64,000 nucleotides of DNA, from the NCBI RefSeq assembly GCF_001510645.1, contig NZ_LMVB01000001.1:1073854-1137853 (forward strand), in the 5' to 3' direction. Positions 8,009-17,818 of this stretch are shown here, in pieces. A model generated the notes under the pieces. That model did not search any database. It was not told the origin of the DNA and worked only from the letters and a program-made list of their open reading frames with translations. A program made the translations under genes and the position numbers. Source of the stretch: Paenibacillus sp. FJAT-29882 (GTDB lineage: Bacteria > Bacillota > Bacilli > Bacillales > DSM-1321). The stretch's first letter is position 1. Each line of letters begins with the position of its first letter.

Positions 8009-8278
8009 CTTATATGTTAACCAATAAAATCAAGGGTAATCAATGATAAAACGCTTTCTTTAGAATGAAAAAAATTTCACATTTATTGTGATAAGATGTA
8101 AGATAGAAGAACGCTAAAAGAAAAGTCGTAAGCATCACTAAAACATTTATTGAATTCACACTACGAATTATCGTATGATATTAGTAGTTGGTCATAATGA
8201 TTTTTTTGGTACAGCAATGGAAAGCGTGGGCTAATCCGGTAGGTATTTGGATATTTATTTCAGAAGTCTTTGCTTTTT
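8009..8278 (+). other. Leader region upstream of accB
   Basis: This AT-rich stretch separates the spoIIIA terminator from the repeat before accB and probably contains the accBC promoter. I could not pick one -35/-10 pair with confidence; TTGTGATAAGATG and nearby AT-rich blocks are possible. A 55-codon frame from ATG at 8197 reads into the repeat and has no recognisable product, so it is not called as a gene. Confidence 0.4.
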
Positions 8279-8327
8279 ATCCCGCATTACCGGGCAGTAA
8301 GCCCCCACTGATTGAAGTTTCACTTTA
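8279..8327 (+). repeat. Intergenic repeat, short form
   Basis: TATCCCGCATTACCGGGCAG, then TAAGCCCCCACTG and ATTGAAGTTTCACTTTAT. The CCCG/CGGG stem is kept although one loop base differs from the 2619 copy. It lies about 53 bases upstream of accB and so is probably in its leader RNA. Confidence 0.8.
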
Positions 8328-8380
8328 TAATCATTCAAAAAACTTAACTATTACAATAAAATAAGACAAGGGGTGCCAAG

Positions 8381-8872
8381 ATGTTGAAGGTACAAGAAAT
8401 TCGAGAGATTATTAAATTGGTCGATCAATCTAGCATTAATGAATTTGTTTTTGAACAAGAAGGAACGAAAATTAAATTGAAAAAGACTACACAGGAACAA
8501 GCTACACCAGTTGTTTATCAAGCTGCACCTGCTGTCCAGCCTGTTGCAGCTATGCAAGCGGCAGAGGTTGCACAAGAAGCACCAAAACAAGCTGAACGTG
8601 TCACTGACACACAAGCAAGTAATCAAGAAAATTTACATAAAATTACATCACCGATGGTTGGATCATTTTATGCTTCGCCATCACCAGAAGAAGGGCCATA
8701 TGTGAAAATTGGATCAAAGGTAGGAAATGACTCAATTGTATGTATCGTTGAAGCAATGAAGCTCTTTAATGAAATCGAAGCGGAAGTGAGCGGTGAGATC
8801 GTCGAAATTCTTGTCCAAGACGGCCAATTAGTGGAATACGGTCAACCGTTATTTTTAGTAAAGCCGGAATAA
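8381..8872 (+). CDS. accB: Biotin carboxyl carrier protein of acetyl-CoA carboxylase
   Basis: BCCP (163 residues) carries the biotin that shuttles carboxyl groups between biotin carboxylase and carboxyltransferase in malonyl-CoA synthesis. The N-terminal region is followed by an Ala/Gln/Pro-rich linker (about residues 45-85) and a C-terminal biotinyl domain. The biotinylated lysine is Lys127 in the motif [10 protein letters not shown]. An AAGGGG ribosome-binding site precedes the ATG. accC follows after 13 bases, the normal two-gene operon. Confidence 0.96.
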   Translation: MLKVQEIREIIKLVDQSSINEFVFEQEGTKIKLKKTTQEQATPVVYQAAPAVQPVAAMQAAEVAQEAPKQAERVTDTQASNQENLHKITSPMVGSFYASPSPEEGPYVKIGSKVGNDSIVCIVEAMKLFNEIEAEVSGEIVEILVQDGQLVEYGQPLFLVKPE

Positions 8873-8885
8873 GGAGCTGTTTTCA

Positions 8886-10238
8886 ATGATTGAAAAAGTA
8901 TTAATTGCAAATCGAGGAGAAATTGCTGTTCGGATTATTCGGGCATGCAAGGAAATGGGAATCGAAACCGTTTCAGTTTTCTCAGAAGCAGACCGTGAAG
9001 CTCTTCATGTCCAGCTTGCAGACGAATCATACTGCATTGGCCCGACAGCTTCAAAGGATAGCTATTTAAACGTTACGAATATTATTAGCATTGCAAAGAA
9101 AACGGGCTGTGACGCTATTCACCCTGGTTATGGATTCTTAGCGGAAAATGCTAATTTTGCAGAGCTTTGCCGAGAGTGTAATGTCATCTTCATCGGACCA
9201 TCCCCTGAAGCTATTTCGAAAATGGGGACGAAGGATGTAGCGAGGGAAACGATGCGAATAGCGGGCGTACCAATCGTGCCGGGATCTACAGGAATTATTA
9301 AAGACTCGGATGAAGCGATTGCCCTTGCTGAAAAAATTGGGTATCCAGTCATCATTAAAGCGACAGCAGGTGGTGGCGGAAAAGGGATTCGGGTCGCTAG
9401 AACAGAAGAAGATTTATTGAATGGGATCAGAATCACCCAGCAAGAAGCGTTAACAGCATTCGGAAATTCTGGCGTATATATTGAAAAATTTATTGAAGAT
9501 TTCCGACATGTTGAAATCCAGGTGATGGGAGATACACATGGCAATGCCATTCACTTTGGTGAACGAGACTGTTCGATCCAAAGACGTCTCCAAAAGCTAG
9601 TAGAAGAAACTCCATCTCCTGCGGTTGACTCAGAGATGCGCGAGGAAATGGGAACAGCGGCAGTAAAAGCGGCTCTTGCCGTCAATTACTCCGGAGCAGG
9701 TACGGTTGAGTTCATTTATGATTACAAAAACCGTAACTTCTACTTTATGGAAATGAATACTAGAATTCAGGTGGAACATCCGGTGACAGAAATGGTAACT
9801 GGTGTTGATTTAATCAAAGAACAAATTCTAGTAGCATCAGGGGAGAAATTGTCATTATCTCAAGAAGATGTGCAATTTAACGGCTGGGCAATCGAATGCC
9901 GGATTAATGCTGAAAATCCTGAAAAGAATTTTATGCCTTCTGCTGGGAAAATTCAAATGTATCTTCCGCCAGGCGGAAATGGCGTACGAATTGATTCTGC
10001 TGCGTACCCAGGATATGTAATTCCACCGTATTATGATTCAATGATCGCGAAGTTAATTGTTCATGCTCCTACACGCGCTGAGGCCGTTGACAAGATGAGA
10101 CGTGCGTTAGAGGAATTTGTGATAGAAGGAATCCACACAACCATTCCTTTCCACAGCAAGCTTATGCAACATGAACAATTTGTTTCTGGAGAGTTTAACA
10201 CAAAATTCCTTGAATTATATGAGGTAATGGATTCATAA
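8886..10238 (+). CDS. accC: Biotin carboxylase of acetyl-CoA carboxylase
   Basis: This 450-residue ATP-grasp enzyme carboxylates BCCP-bound biotin with bicarbonate and ATP. The N-terminal [17 protein letters not shown], the substrate motif [10 protein letters not shown], the glycine-rich ATP loop [33 protein letters not shown] and [16 protein letters not shown] are all intact. The length is standard. It is co-transcribed with accB and probably with yqhY, whose start lies 27 bases downstream. Confidence 0.97.
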   Translation: MIEKVLIANRGEIAVRIIRACKEMGIETVSVFSEADREALHVQLADESYCIGPTASKDSYLNVTNIISIAKKTGCDAIHPGYGFLAENANFAELCRECNVIFIGPSPEAISKMGTKDVARETMRIAGVPIVPGSTGIIKDSDEAIALAEKIGYPVIIKATAGGGGKGIRVARTEEDLLNGIRITQQEALTAFGNSGVYIEKFIEDFRHVEIQVMGDTHGNAIHFGERDCSIQRRLQKLVEETPSPAVDSEMREEMGTAAVKAALAVNYSGAGTVEFIYDYKNRNFYFMEMNTRIQVEHPVTEMVTGVDLIKEQILVASGEKLSLSQEDVQFNGWAIECRINAENPEKNFMPSAGKIQMYLPPGGNGVRIDSAAYPGYVIPPYYDSMIAKLIVHAPTRAEAVDKMRRALEEFVIEGIHTTIPFHSKLMQHEQFVSGEFNTKFLELYEVMDS

Positions 10239-10265
10239 TGGAAAAATACAGGAGGTGCTTTAAAA

Positions 10266-10679
10266 ATGAGTGAAATGGAACAAATGCTTGAAGTGAACGA
10301 TACCTACAATGGATTAGGTAAAGTGGAAATTTCTCCTGATGTTATTGAAGTCATTGCCGGTATTGCTGCTAGTGAGGTTGAAGGTGTTGCGCATATGCGC
10401 GGGAACTTCACCACGGGTGTTGTCGAAATGCTTGGGAAGAAAAGCCACGGAAAAGGTGTCAAGGTAGATCTTGCAGACGATGGCATTAAGGTAGACTTAT
10501 ATTGTGTCATGAAGTTTGGCGTATCCATTCCAAAGATCGCACAGGAAGTTCAAGATAATATTCGTCAAGCTCTACTGAACATGACAGCCCTCGAAACTTC
10601 CGAAGTGAATATTCATGTTGTCGGTATTCAATTTGAAACTGCATCAAAACAAGAAAGTGAAATTGAGCAAGAAATGTAA
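10266..10679 (+). CDS. yqhY: Asp23/Gls24 family envelope stress protein YqhY
   Basis: This 137-residue protein of the Asp23/Gls24 (DUF322) family is usually encoded beside accBC in Firmicutes. The conserved core includes ISPDVIEVIAGIAASEVEGV and YCVMKFGVSIPKIAQEVQDN. In B. subtilis loss of yqhY disturbs acetyl-CoA carboxylase balance, which fits its place here. AGGAGGTG lies 7 bases before the ATG, and a terminator follows the stop. No membrane segment is visible. Confidence 0.92.
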   Translation: MSEMEQMLEVNDTYNGLGKVEISPDVIEVIAGIAASEVEGVAHMRGNFTTGVVEMLGKKSHGKGVKVDLADDGIKVDLYCVMKFGVSIPKIAQEVQDNIRQALLNMTALETSEVNIHVVGIQFETASKQESEIEQEM

Positions 10680-10689
10680 GGATAAAGAG

Positions 10690-10713
10690 AGCCCGGCATT
10701 TAGCCGGGTTTTT
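10690..10713 (+). terminator. Terminator after accBC-yqhY
   Basis: CCCGGC pairs with GCCGGG around ATTTA, followed by TTTTT. It lies about 10 bases after the yqhY stop. Confidence 0.88.
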
Positions 10714-10780
10714 GCGTGAAAAAAACTCTTTTTACACGAATGAGTTTAAATCTTTAAAAGTTGAGACATACAAAGAATAG

Positions 10781-10939
10781 AAGTTTCACTTTACCCCGCA
10801 TTAACGGACAGTAGCGTCTGCAAACTAGTTTTAGTGTAAAGAAATGAGAAGAACTTGAAGTGAGTAAACTGTCCGTAAATGCCCTATTGGTTCAACTAAC
10901 CCTCAGTGGAAACCCACCACTGAGGGAAGTTTCACTTTA
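10781..10939 (+). repeat. Intergenic repeat, long form
   Basis: The 5' module CCCCGCATTAACGGACAGT (about 10795-10812) is complementary over nine bases to ACTGTCCGT (10868-10876). A second hairpin CCCTCAGTGG/CCACTGAGGG (10900-10926) lies directly before the terminal AAGTTTCACTTTA. AAGTTTCACTTTA also occurs at the left edge, so the element may have two such ends. The rest of the interval between yqhY and nusB is AT-rich with no gene visible. Confidence 0.8.
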
Positions 10940-11132
10940 ACTCAATCTTATTTTCTGTTAGAGTGTTACATATGTGATTTTTTATGATAAAAATTAGCAC
11001 AAGTTCCACCATAAAGGTTAGATTCATTTCTTTTTGAAGATAAAACTTAATATTTATGGTGATTTAGTTAATTAATGTTCGTATGTGCTGCAATTTTCAT
11101 ATATAATAGTCGATATAAAAGGAGTCAATTTT

Positions 11133-11525
11133 ATGAAAAGAAGAACTGCCCGTGAAAAAGCCTTACAGGCCATATACCAACTTGAGATTGGTAAGGGAGA
11201 AATTCAAGATGCTCTAAATAGTGTTTTGGACGGACGTCCGAGTGATGAATATCTTGAAATGTTAGTAAAAGGAACACAAGAAAACAAAGAAGAGATTGAT
11301 GAAACAATTTGTGCTAATCTCGACAATTGGAAGATTGAACGATTGGCAAATATTGATCGGAACTTGCTTCGCATCGCTGTGTACGAAATGATTTACAGTG
11401 ATCAGGTTCCAGTCAATGTTGCTATGGATGAAGCAATTGAAATCGCAAAAGTCTTCGGTGATGATCAATCAAGCCGCTTTGTAAATGCAGTTCTGTCAAA
11501 AGTTAAAACTCAGCTTAATAAATAA
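11133..11525 (+). CDS. nusB: Transcription antitermination factor NusB
   Basis: NusB (130 residues) binds boxA RNA with ribosomal protein S10 during rRNA transcription. The family start KRRTAREKALQAIYQLE and the C-terminal NVAMDEAIEIAKVFGDDQSS followed by RFVNAVLSK are intact. The ATG at 11133, with GGAG about 9 bases upstream, matches the usual NusB length; an upstream in-frame start at 11085 would add 16 unrelated residues. folD follows after 113 bases, the normal neighbour. Confidence 0.95.
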   Translation: MKRRTAREKALQAIYQLEIGKGEIQDALNSVLDGRPSDEYLEMLVKGTQENKEEIDETICANLDNWKIERLANIDRNLLRIAVYEMIYSDQVPVNVAMDEAIEIAKVFGDDQSSRFVNAVLSKVKTQLNK

Positions 11526-11638
11526 CCAGTGCATCGCATACATGCTAGGGAAGACTATTTATTTTCGGGTCAAGCGGCTAAAATCATTCTCACCTTAAGA
11601 CAGTCGATTTCTTAAGCTAACTTTGGAGGGTGATGAAT

Positions 11639-12502
11639 GTGTCAGGGAAAATTATTGATGGAAAAGAAATTGCTCAATCTGTAAGAAATACGCTTCGTGA
11701 GGAAGTGGACCAGCTTCGTAGTAAAGGAACAATTCCAGGTCTTGCAGTTATACTTGTTGGTGATAATCAAGCTTCGAAAACGTATGTAGCGAATAAGCAA
11801 AAAGCTTGTGCCGAAATTGGCATACATTCTGTTTTAGTTGAATGTCCAGCGACATTGTCTCAACAAGAATTACTTACTAAAATTGATGAGTTGAATCATG
11901 ATGATACCGTTCATGGAATTTTAGTACAACTACCTCTTCCAGCTCATATCCAAGAAAAAGATATCATTGAAGCCATTTCACCTGAAAAGGATGTCGATGG
12001 GTTCCATCCTATTAACATCGGACGAATGATGACTGGTCAGGATGCGTTTTTGCCTTGCACACCATATGGAGTTATGGTGATGCTTGAGCATATCGGCTGT
12101 GAAATTGCAGGTAAGCATGTCGTTGTTGTAGGAAGAAGCAATATCGTCGGAAAGCCGGCAGGTCAATTGTTTCTGAATAAAAGTGCGACGGTTACGTATT
12201 GCCATTCAAAAACGAAAGATCTTGCCTATCATACAAAGCAAGCTGATATACTGGTCGTTGCTGTCGGTAAGAGAGATACCATCACGGCTGCTCATGTTAA
12301 GGAGGGTGCAGTTGTTATTGATGTTGGTATGAATCGGAATGAAGAAGGCAAGCTATGTGGCGACGTTTCTTTTAACGAAGTAAGAGAAGTTGCCTCATAT
12401 ATTACCCCGGTTCCAAAAGGCGTTGGTCCAATGACGATTGCTATGCTTTTGGAAAATACTGTTAAATCAGCTAAGAAATCGATTACCCTACAAGATGCAT
12501 AA
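11639..12502 (+). CDS. folD: Methylenetetrahydrofolate dehydrogenase/cyclohydrolase
   Basis: FolD (287 residues) interconverts 5,10-methylene-, methenyl- and 10-formyl-tetrahydrofolate with NADP. The catalytic region contains the lysine of KTYVANKQKACAEIG, and HGILVQLPLP and KDVDGFHPINIG follow. The Rossmann part has VVVVGRSNIVGKP, and TPVPKGVGPMTIAML is near the end. The GTG at 11639 is preferred because GGAGGG lies 8 bases upstream and the N-terminus then aligns exactly with other FolD proteins. ATG at 11633 and GTG at 11630 sit too close to the ribosome-binding site. Confidence 0.95.
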   Translation: MSGKIIDGKEIAQSVRNTLREEVDQLRSKGTIPGLAVILVGDNQASKTYVANKQKACAEIGIHSVLVECPATLSQQELLTKIDELNHDDTVHGILVQLPLPAHIQEKDIIEAISPEKDVDGFHPINIGRMMTGQDAFLPCTPYGVMVMLEHIGCEIAGKHVVVVGRSNIVGKPAGQLFLNKSATVTYCHSKTKDLAYHTKQADILVVAVGKRDTITAAHVKEGAVVIDVGMNRNEEGKLCGDVSFNEVREVASYITPVPKGVGPMTIAMLLENTVKSAKKSITLQDA

Positions 12503-12507
12503 ATAGC

Positions 12508-12810
12508 AATTTCCATCAGTGGTGAAAACCATCCCACTGATGGAAATTTCACTAATATCCCGGTTTAACAGGCTGTAATATCCCTACACTAATTCTTACA
12601 CGAGAGTAAAATAGCTAGCTAGTGATAAACAGCCTGTAAAACCCCGATTGGTGAGATATAGTGAAACTTACCGATGCGTAAGCGGAGGTTTAGTTGAACT
12701 AATCGGGTTCGTAGTGTCGCTTTTATCGAAGCGTTAGCGGAGATATTAGCGACAGTAGAACGGGACTAACCATTAGCGTAAAACTTTGGCTAATGGAAGT
12801 TTCACTTTAT
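12508..12810 (+). repeat. Composite intergenic repeat array after folD
   Basis: This 300-base stretch is made of several modules of the repeat family. It opens with a hairpin, TTTCCATCAGTGG pairing with CCACTGATGGAAA, which probably also terminates folD. A TATCCCGGTTTAACAGGCTGT module follows, complementary to ACAGCCTGT (12628-12636). An inverted piece contains GTGAAAC (12661-12667), and the end is CCATTAGC/GCTAATGG followed by AAGTTTCACTTTAT. It looks like a nested or tandem insertion of elements. No gene is visible here, and the xseA promoter must lie in 12811-12978. Confidence 0.75.
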
Positions 12811-12978
12811 GAAGAAGCTGTCACTTGTTCTATAATGGCAAATGATAGCTTTTTTGTTTTATAATAAAAGTATAGGATAATTAATTCCGAGGGTAAGCGC
12901 TAAAAGTAGTAAGTAGAGGGCATGAACGACAAAAAAACATAACAGAGCGCGTGCACTTTTTTAGATAAGGAGAAAATG

Positions 12979-14334
12979 ATGGAAGAGCAAAGATATTTAA
13001 GTGTTTCGGCTGTGACGAAATATATTAAGCGTAAATTTGATGCGGATCCTCATTTACAAAATGTATACATAAAAGGAGAAATATCGAATTTTAAGCAGCA
13101 TTCAAGCGGACATATGTATTTTACGATTAAGGATGAGAAAGCAAGAATACTTGCAGTGATGTTTTCTGCCCATAATAAGAATATGAAGTTTATTCCGGAA
13201 AATGGGATGAAAATCTTGGTGAGAGGCGATATTTCTGTATTCGAACAAAGCGGGCAATACCAGTTGTATGTCAAGAGCATGTCACCTGATGGAGTAGGTG
13301 ATTTATATTTAGCTTATGAGCAGCTGAAGAAGAAACTCGAAACGGCAGGATTATTTTCTTCTCAACATAAGCAACCACTTCCGAAATACCCTCATGCAGT
13401 CGGTGTTATTACTTCACCAACTGGGGCTGCTTTGCGGGATATTTTGACTACGATTAAAAGAAGATATCCAATTGCTAAAATCATCATATACCCGGCGCTT
13501 GTTCAAGGAACGAATGCACCTAAATCAGTCGCTAAAGCGATTTCCGAAGCGAATTCACGTAAAGAGGTTGAAGTTCTTATTGTCGGAAGGGGAGGAGGCT
13601 CCATTGAAGAGCTCTGGGCGTTTAATGAAGAAATTGTCGCAGAATCGATTTATGACTCTGATATTCCGATTATTTCGGCTGTTGGACACGAAACGGATTT
13701 TACGATTGCGGATTTTGTAGCAGACTTGCGTGCACCAACACCAACTGGAGCTGCTGAAATGGCCGTTCCACATCTTCAAGAAATTTACGAACGGCTCTGG
13801 AACCAAAAGAATAGGCTGACAAGGACGATTCATGAACAAGTGAATGTTGAACAAACAAAGCTGTCGCGACTGGCAAAATCTTATGCTTTTCGTTATCCTA
13901 AAAAAATGTACGAGCAAAAAGTCGAACAATTGGACCGGGCGTCGGAACGATTAAAACGCGAGAGCACCAAATATTTTCAAAAGAAAAACGAGATGCTCGA
14001 AAATACATTAGCCCAATTAATAAAACAGCATCCAAACCAACAGTTAGCGATTGGAGCGGATCGGTTAACCAATAGCGAAAAAATGTTGAATCGGCTTATG
14101 CAAACAGTTTTAAAAGGGCACACCCAAAGATTTGTCTCAGTTACTGCAACGTTATCTGCCTTAAGTCCGCTTAAAATTATGGAACGGGGCTATGGTCTGA
14201 TTTTTACAGAAGAAGAAACACTTGTTAAAAGCAGATCACAAGTAGTGGTCGGAGATCATATCGATGTGAAGATAACCGACGGAACCTTGCATTGTAAAGT
14301 AGAAAAAATAGAGGAGCGAAAAGATAATGAGTAA
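12979..14334 (+). CDS. xseA: Exodeoxyribonuclease VII large subunit
   Basis: This 451-residue catalytic subunit of exonuclease VII degrades single-stranded DNA from both ends. An OB-fold (about residues 5-110, with [20 protein letters not shown]) is followed by the catalytic region [35 protein letters not shown] and [17 protein letters not shown], then a long coiled coil. ATG at 12979 with AAGGAG 6 bases upstream is preferred over the adjacent ATG at 12976. The 3' end overlaps xseB by 8 bases. Confidence 0.95.
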   Translation: MEEQRYLSVSAVTKYIKRKFDADPHLQNVYIKGEISNFKQHSSGHMYFTIKDEKARILAVMFSAHNKNMKFIPENGMKILVRGDISVFEQSGQYQLYVKSMSPDGVGDLYLAYEQLKKKLETAGLFSSQHKQPLPKYPHAVGVITSPTGAALRDILTTIKRRYPIAKIIIYPALVQGTNAPKSVAKAISEANSRKEVEVLIVGRGGGSIEELWAFNEEIVAESIYDSDIPIISAVGHETDFTIADFVADLRAPTPTGAAEMAVPHLQEIYERLWNQKNRLTRTIHEQVNVEQTKLSRLAKSYAFRYPKKMYEQKVEQLDRASERLKRESTKYFQKKNEMLENTLAQLIKQHPNQQLAIGADRLTNSEKMLNRLMQTVLKGHTQRFVSVTATLSALSPLKIMERGYGLIFTEEETLVKSRSQVVVGDHIDVKITDGTLHCKVEKIEERKDNE

Positions 14335-14557
14335 AGAAAAAGAGTTGACTTTTGAGCAGGCAATGGAAGAACTTGAACAAGTTGTTGAGAAATTAGAAGA
14401 AGGGGACGTACCTCTTGAAGAAGCAATCTCCATCTATAAAAAAGGAATGGACCTATCTAGACTTTGTCATACAAAATTGAAATCTGTTGAAGAACAATTG
14501 ACGCAAATACTTAGGGAAGATGGCGAACTTGAAGAATTCGCAGTAGAGGAGGAATAG
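14327..14557 (+). CDS. xseB: Exodeoxyribonuclease VII small subunit
   Basis: This 76-residue helical subunit assembles along the coiled coil of XseA. The family core [20 protein letters not shown] and [19 protein letters not shown] is complete. It overlaps xseA by 8 bases, and ispA starts 3 bases after the stop, so xseA-xseB-ispA is very likely one transcript. Confidence 0.95.
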   Translation: MSKEKELTFEQAMEELEQVVEKLEEGDVPLEEAISIYKKGMDLSRLCHTKLKSVEEQLTQILREDGELEEFAVEEE

Positions 14558-14559
14558 AC

Positions 14560-15453
14560 ATGAATGCAACGTCATTTCATACGTTTTCAGAAACATACAA
14601 ACAACTCATTGAAACAAAGGTGATTGAATATGTTGAAGAGTTAAAAGCGCCTGATAACTTAAAAGCAGCAATGGCTTATTCTTTGAAAGCAGGCGGGAAA
14701 AGAATACGTCCTTTACTTGTTTTGGCCGTATTAGATGCATTTGCGAAGGATGTGAACGCTGGAGTCCCGGCTGCAGCTGCGATTGAAATGATTCATACCT
14801 ATTCTTTAATCCATGATGATCTGCCAGCGATGGACGATGATGATTTACGTCGCGGTAAACCAACCAATCATAAAGTTTTTGGTGAAGCGACGGCGATTCT
14901 CGCAGGTGATGCATTACTTACATATAGCTTTCAACTTATTGCCAACACAGAGCATCCTTGCGTGACATCAGACATGAAGCTCAATTTAATCCTTGAAATC
15001 GCTAAAGCGGCGGGAGCTGAGGGGATGGTTGGCGGTCAAGTAGCTGATATGGAAGGCGAGAACAAACAGCTATCACTAGAAGAACTCCAATATATTCATG
15101 AACATAAAACAGGCAAGTTGTTAATGGCATCTGTCCTTTCAGGAGCGATTTTATCTAGTGCAAGTACCGAACAGCTTCTTGCACTTAAACGGTTTTCCTA
15201 TCATCTAGGGCTGGCTTTTCAAATCCGAGATGATATTTTAGATATTGAAGGCTCTGAAGGAGAAATTGGTAAACCTGTTGGCAGTGATTCAGCGAACAAC
15301 AAAAGCACGTACCCTTCATTGCTTACTTTAGAAGGAGCAAAGGTAAGGCTCGCAGAACATATCAAAATGGCGCATGAAGAGTTGGAAAAAACGCAATTGG
15401 ATACATCTCTTCTTAATGAAATAACGGATATGATTGCAAAGCGTAAATCCTAA
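14560..15453 (+). CDS. ispA: Farnesyl diphosphate synthase
   Basis: This 297-residue prenyltransferase condenses isopentenyl diphosphate with allylic diphosphates to make geranyl and farnesyl diphosphate. The first aspartate-rich motif is in HDDLPAMDDDDLRRGKPT and the second in FQIRDDILDIEG; LKAGGKRIRPLLVLAV and GAEGMVGGQVADM are further family blocks. The length fits the bacterial short-chain class. A GAGGAGGAA ribosome-binding site lies in the end of xseB. A terminator about 100 bases downstream separates it from dxs. Confidence 0.95.
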   Translation: MNATSFHTFSETYKQLIETKVIEYVEELKAPDNLKAAMAYSLKAGGKRIRPLLVLAVLDAFAKDVNAGVPAAAAIEMIHTYSLIHDDLPAMDDDDLRRGKPTNHKVFGEATAILAGDALLTYSFQLIANTEHPCVTSDMKLNLILEIAKAAGAEGMVGGQVADMEGENKQLSLEELQYIHEHKTGKLLMASVLSGAILSSASTEQLLALKRFSYHLGLAFQIRDDILDIEGSEGEIGKPVGSDSANNKSTYPSLLTLEGAKVRLAEHIKMAHEELEKTQLDTSLLNEITDMIAKRKS

Positions 15454-15549
15454 GACGACAACAATTGTTAGGATATTCTATTTGTGTTATACTTTTGTTG
15501 TTTAACTGGCGTATCTTATTGAAAATCGGTATAATATGATGGAATTAAC

Positions 15550-15585
15550 AGCCGCCGAAATCAGAAGGTATCGGCGGCTATTTTT
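15550..15585 (+). terminator. Terminator between ispA and dxs
   Basis: AGCCGCCGA (15550-15558) and TCGGCGGCT (15571-15579) form a perfect 9-bp stem followed by ATTTTT. It ends the xseAB-ispA transcript, unless a promoter in the preceding 90 AT-rich bases makes it an attenuator. Confidence 0.85.
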
Positions 15586-15640
15586 GAAGAAATTTGCGGA
15601 AATTTGCTGAATAATGACAGCTGTTATAGTGCGTGTTTAA

Positions 15641-15847
15641 AAAGGAGGATAAAAAGAGCCGAGAAGTTCGAAAAGCGACCGTCTCAAACCTTTCGCGTAT
15701 GGAGTAATACGTGAGGACCGGACTTGCACAGGATGTGCGGACTTCTGTGTTGCTCGTCATGACGTGCGCGGTTTTAACAGAAGGTCATTCATGAGCTTTG
15801 AAGCAATTTGCAAGCTTTTTTACCGGACTTTTTGAACATCCTCCTTT
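15641..15847 (+). ncRNA. Structured element of unknown family before dxs
   Basis: AAAGGAGGAT (15641-15650) is exactly complementary to ATCCTCCTTT (15838-15847), closing a 207-base domain. Inside are CGTAT/ATACG (15696-15711), GCACA/TGTGC (15726-15738) and ACTTCTGT paired with ACAGAAGGT (15741-15785) enclosing CGTCATGACG. AAGCTTTTTT follows near 15810. The + strand also has a stop-free frame of about 60 codons with no good start. I cannot name the family. It may be a leader, a small RNA or a mobile repeat. Confidence 0.4.
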
Positions 15848-15921
15848 AGTAATTAAATTAGAATTTTCCAGCGATAGGTCTCTGATAAGACCTGGAAATA
15901 ACAGAAAGTGAGTGATCCAAT

Positions 15922-17814
15922 TTGGATCTTCTATCTATAAAAGACCCATCTTTTTTAAAAGCGATGAATAATGAAGAATTAAAAGAATTAAGTGCCGATA
16001 TTAGAAAGTTTTTAATAGAGAAATTATCGATTACCGGTGGACACCTAGGTCCGAATCTTGGAGTGGTTGAACTGACCATTGCGTTACATAAGGAGTTCAA
16101 CAGTCCACAAGATAAATTTTTGTTTGATGTTGGCCACCAGTCTTATGTTCATAAAATCCTAACAGGACGCGCTTGTCAGTTTGATACATTAAAAAAATAT
16201 AAAGGACTTTGCGGCTTCCCGAAAATGAACGAAAGTGAGCATGATGTTTGGGAAACAGGTCATAGCTCGACATCTCTTTCTGGAGCAATGGGAATGGCTG
16301 CAGCGCGCGATTTAAAAAAAGAAAAAAACTTTGTGTTGCCTATTATCGGTGACGGTGCTTTAACAGGTGGGATGGCACTTGAAGCACTTAACCATATCGG
16401 TCATGAAAAGAAAGATATGATTGTCATCTTAAACGATAATGAAATGTCGATTGCCCCAAACGTTGGCGCCTTGCATTCCGTACTCGGAAGGCTGCGTACG
16501 GCTGGAAAATATAATTGGGCGAAGGATGAGCTGGAATTATTACTTAAGAAAATACCAGCAGTCGGTGGGAAAGTCGCTGCTACAGCTGAGCGTATTAAAG
16601 ATAGCCTAAAGTATCTGTTAGTTTCAGGGGTATTTTTTGAAGAGTTAGGATTTACTTACTTGGGACCTGTGGATGGTCATAACTTTGATGAATTATTCGA
16701 GAATTTTCGTTATGCTAAAAAAACAAAAGGCCCTGTCCTTTTACACGTAATTACGAAAAAAGGGAAAGGATATTCTCCTGCTGAATCTGATACAATCGGA
16801 AACTGGCATGGAACAGGACCTTATAAAATTGAAACGGGCGATTTTGTTAAAACAGCGACAACAGCCCCTGCATGGAGTTCACTTGTTAGTGAAACGGTAA
16901 GGAAACTCGCTCGTACAGACGAACGAATTGTTGCGATTACACCGGCTATGCCGGTCGGTTCTAAATTAGAAGGCTTTGCAAGTGAATTTCCAGAACGAAT
17001 GTATGATGTAGGCATTGCTGAACAACATGCAGCAACCTTTGCAGCAGGACTTGCAACGCAAAAAATGAAACCGTTTCTTGCGATTTATTCTACTTTCCTA
17101 CAGCGTGCCTACGATCAAGTGGTTCACGATATTTGCCGGCAAAACCTGAACGTCTTTTTTGGAATCGATCGAGCAGGTTTAGTCGGAGCAGACGGGGAAA
17201 CACATCAAGGTGTGTTTGATATCGCCTTTATGCGTCATATTCCGAATATGGTCTTGATGATGCCGAAGGATGAAAATGAAGGCCAGCATATGGTTAATAC
17301 AGCAATGAAATATGATGATGGTCCGATTGCAATGAGATTTCCACGCGGAAATGGGTATGGTATTCCGATGGACGATTCTTTACAAGAAATCCCGATTGGA
17401 ACTTGGGATGTGTTAAAAGAGGGTAGAGATGCTTGCGTGTTAACATTTGGTACAACGATTCCAATGGCAATGGAAGCTGCAGAGTTGTTAGAGAAACAAG
17501 GGTATTCCGTTAAGGTCGTGAACGCACGATTTATTAAACCACTGGACAATGACATGATGCATCAATTACTTGAGCAGAAGATGCCGATTTTAACGATTGA
17601 AGAAGCTGTTCTTCAAGGCGGCTTTGGTAGTGCGGTGATTGAATTTGCTCATGAGCATGGATATCATGGAGCAATTATTGACCGAATGGGCATTCCTGAC
17701 CGTTTCATTGAACATGGCAGTGTGGATCAATTACTTGCAGAAATCGGCATGACAGTAGAAGAAACGGTGCGGAACATCAAACGAATTACACCGAAAAAGC
17801 AAAAAAGGGCTTGA
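15922..17814 (+). CDS. dxs: 1-deoxy-D-xylulose-5-phosphate synthase
   Basis: Dxs (630 residues) makes DXP from pyruvate and glyceraldehyde-3-phosphate with thiamine diphosphate, the first step of the MEP isoprenoid pathway. [33 protein letters not shown], the ThDP motif [18 protein letters not shown] to ILNDN, and the transketolase block [20 protein letters not shown] region are present. The TTG at 15922 gives the conserved start [12 protein letters not shown]; the ribosome-binding site (AAGTGAGTGAT) is only moderate. yqxC follows after 4 bases. Confidence 0.95.
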   Translation: MDLLSIKDPSFLKAMNNEELKELSADIRKFLIEKLSITGGHLGPNLGVVELTIALHKEFNSPQDKFLFDVGHQSYVHKILTGRACQFDTLKKYKGLCGFPKMNESEHDVWETGHSSTSLSGAMGMAAARDLKKEKNFVLPIIGDGALTGGMALEALNHIGHEKKDMIVILNDNEMSIAPNVGALHSVLGRLRTAGKYNWAKDELELLLKKIPAVGGKVAATAERIKDSLKYLLVSGVFFEELGFTYLGPVDGHNFDELFENFRYAKKTKGPVLLHVITKKGKGYSPAESDTIGNWHGTGPYKIETGDFVKTATTAPAWSSLVSETVRKLARTDERIVAITPAMPVGSKLEGFASEFPERMYDVGIAEQHAATFAAGLATQKMKPFLAIYSTFLQRAYDQVVHDICRQNLNVFFGIDRAGLVGADGETHQGVFDIAFMRHIPNMVLMMPKDENEGQHMVNTAMKYDDGPIAMRFPRGNGYGIPMDDSLQEIPIGTWDVLKEGRDACVLTFGTTIPMAMEAAELLEKQGYSVKVVNARFIKPLDNDMMHQLLEQKMPILTIEEAVLQGGFGSAVIEFAHEHGYHGAIIDRMGIPDRFIEHGSVDQLLAEIGMTVEETVRNIKRITPKKQKRA

Positions 17815-17818
17815 ATGA

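Noticed and set aside
8197..8364. A 55-codon frame before accB (MIFLVQQWKAWANP...)
   Set aside because: It reads straight through the intergenic repeat, has no ribosome-binding site and no recognised homologue.
15578..15760. A minus-strand frame of 60 codons between ispA and dxs
   Set aside because: It lies within the palindromic structured element, where both strands give accidental open frames.
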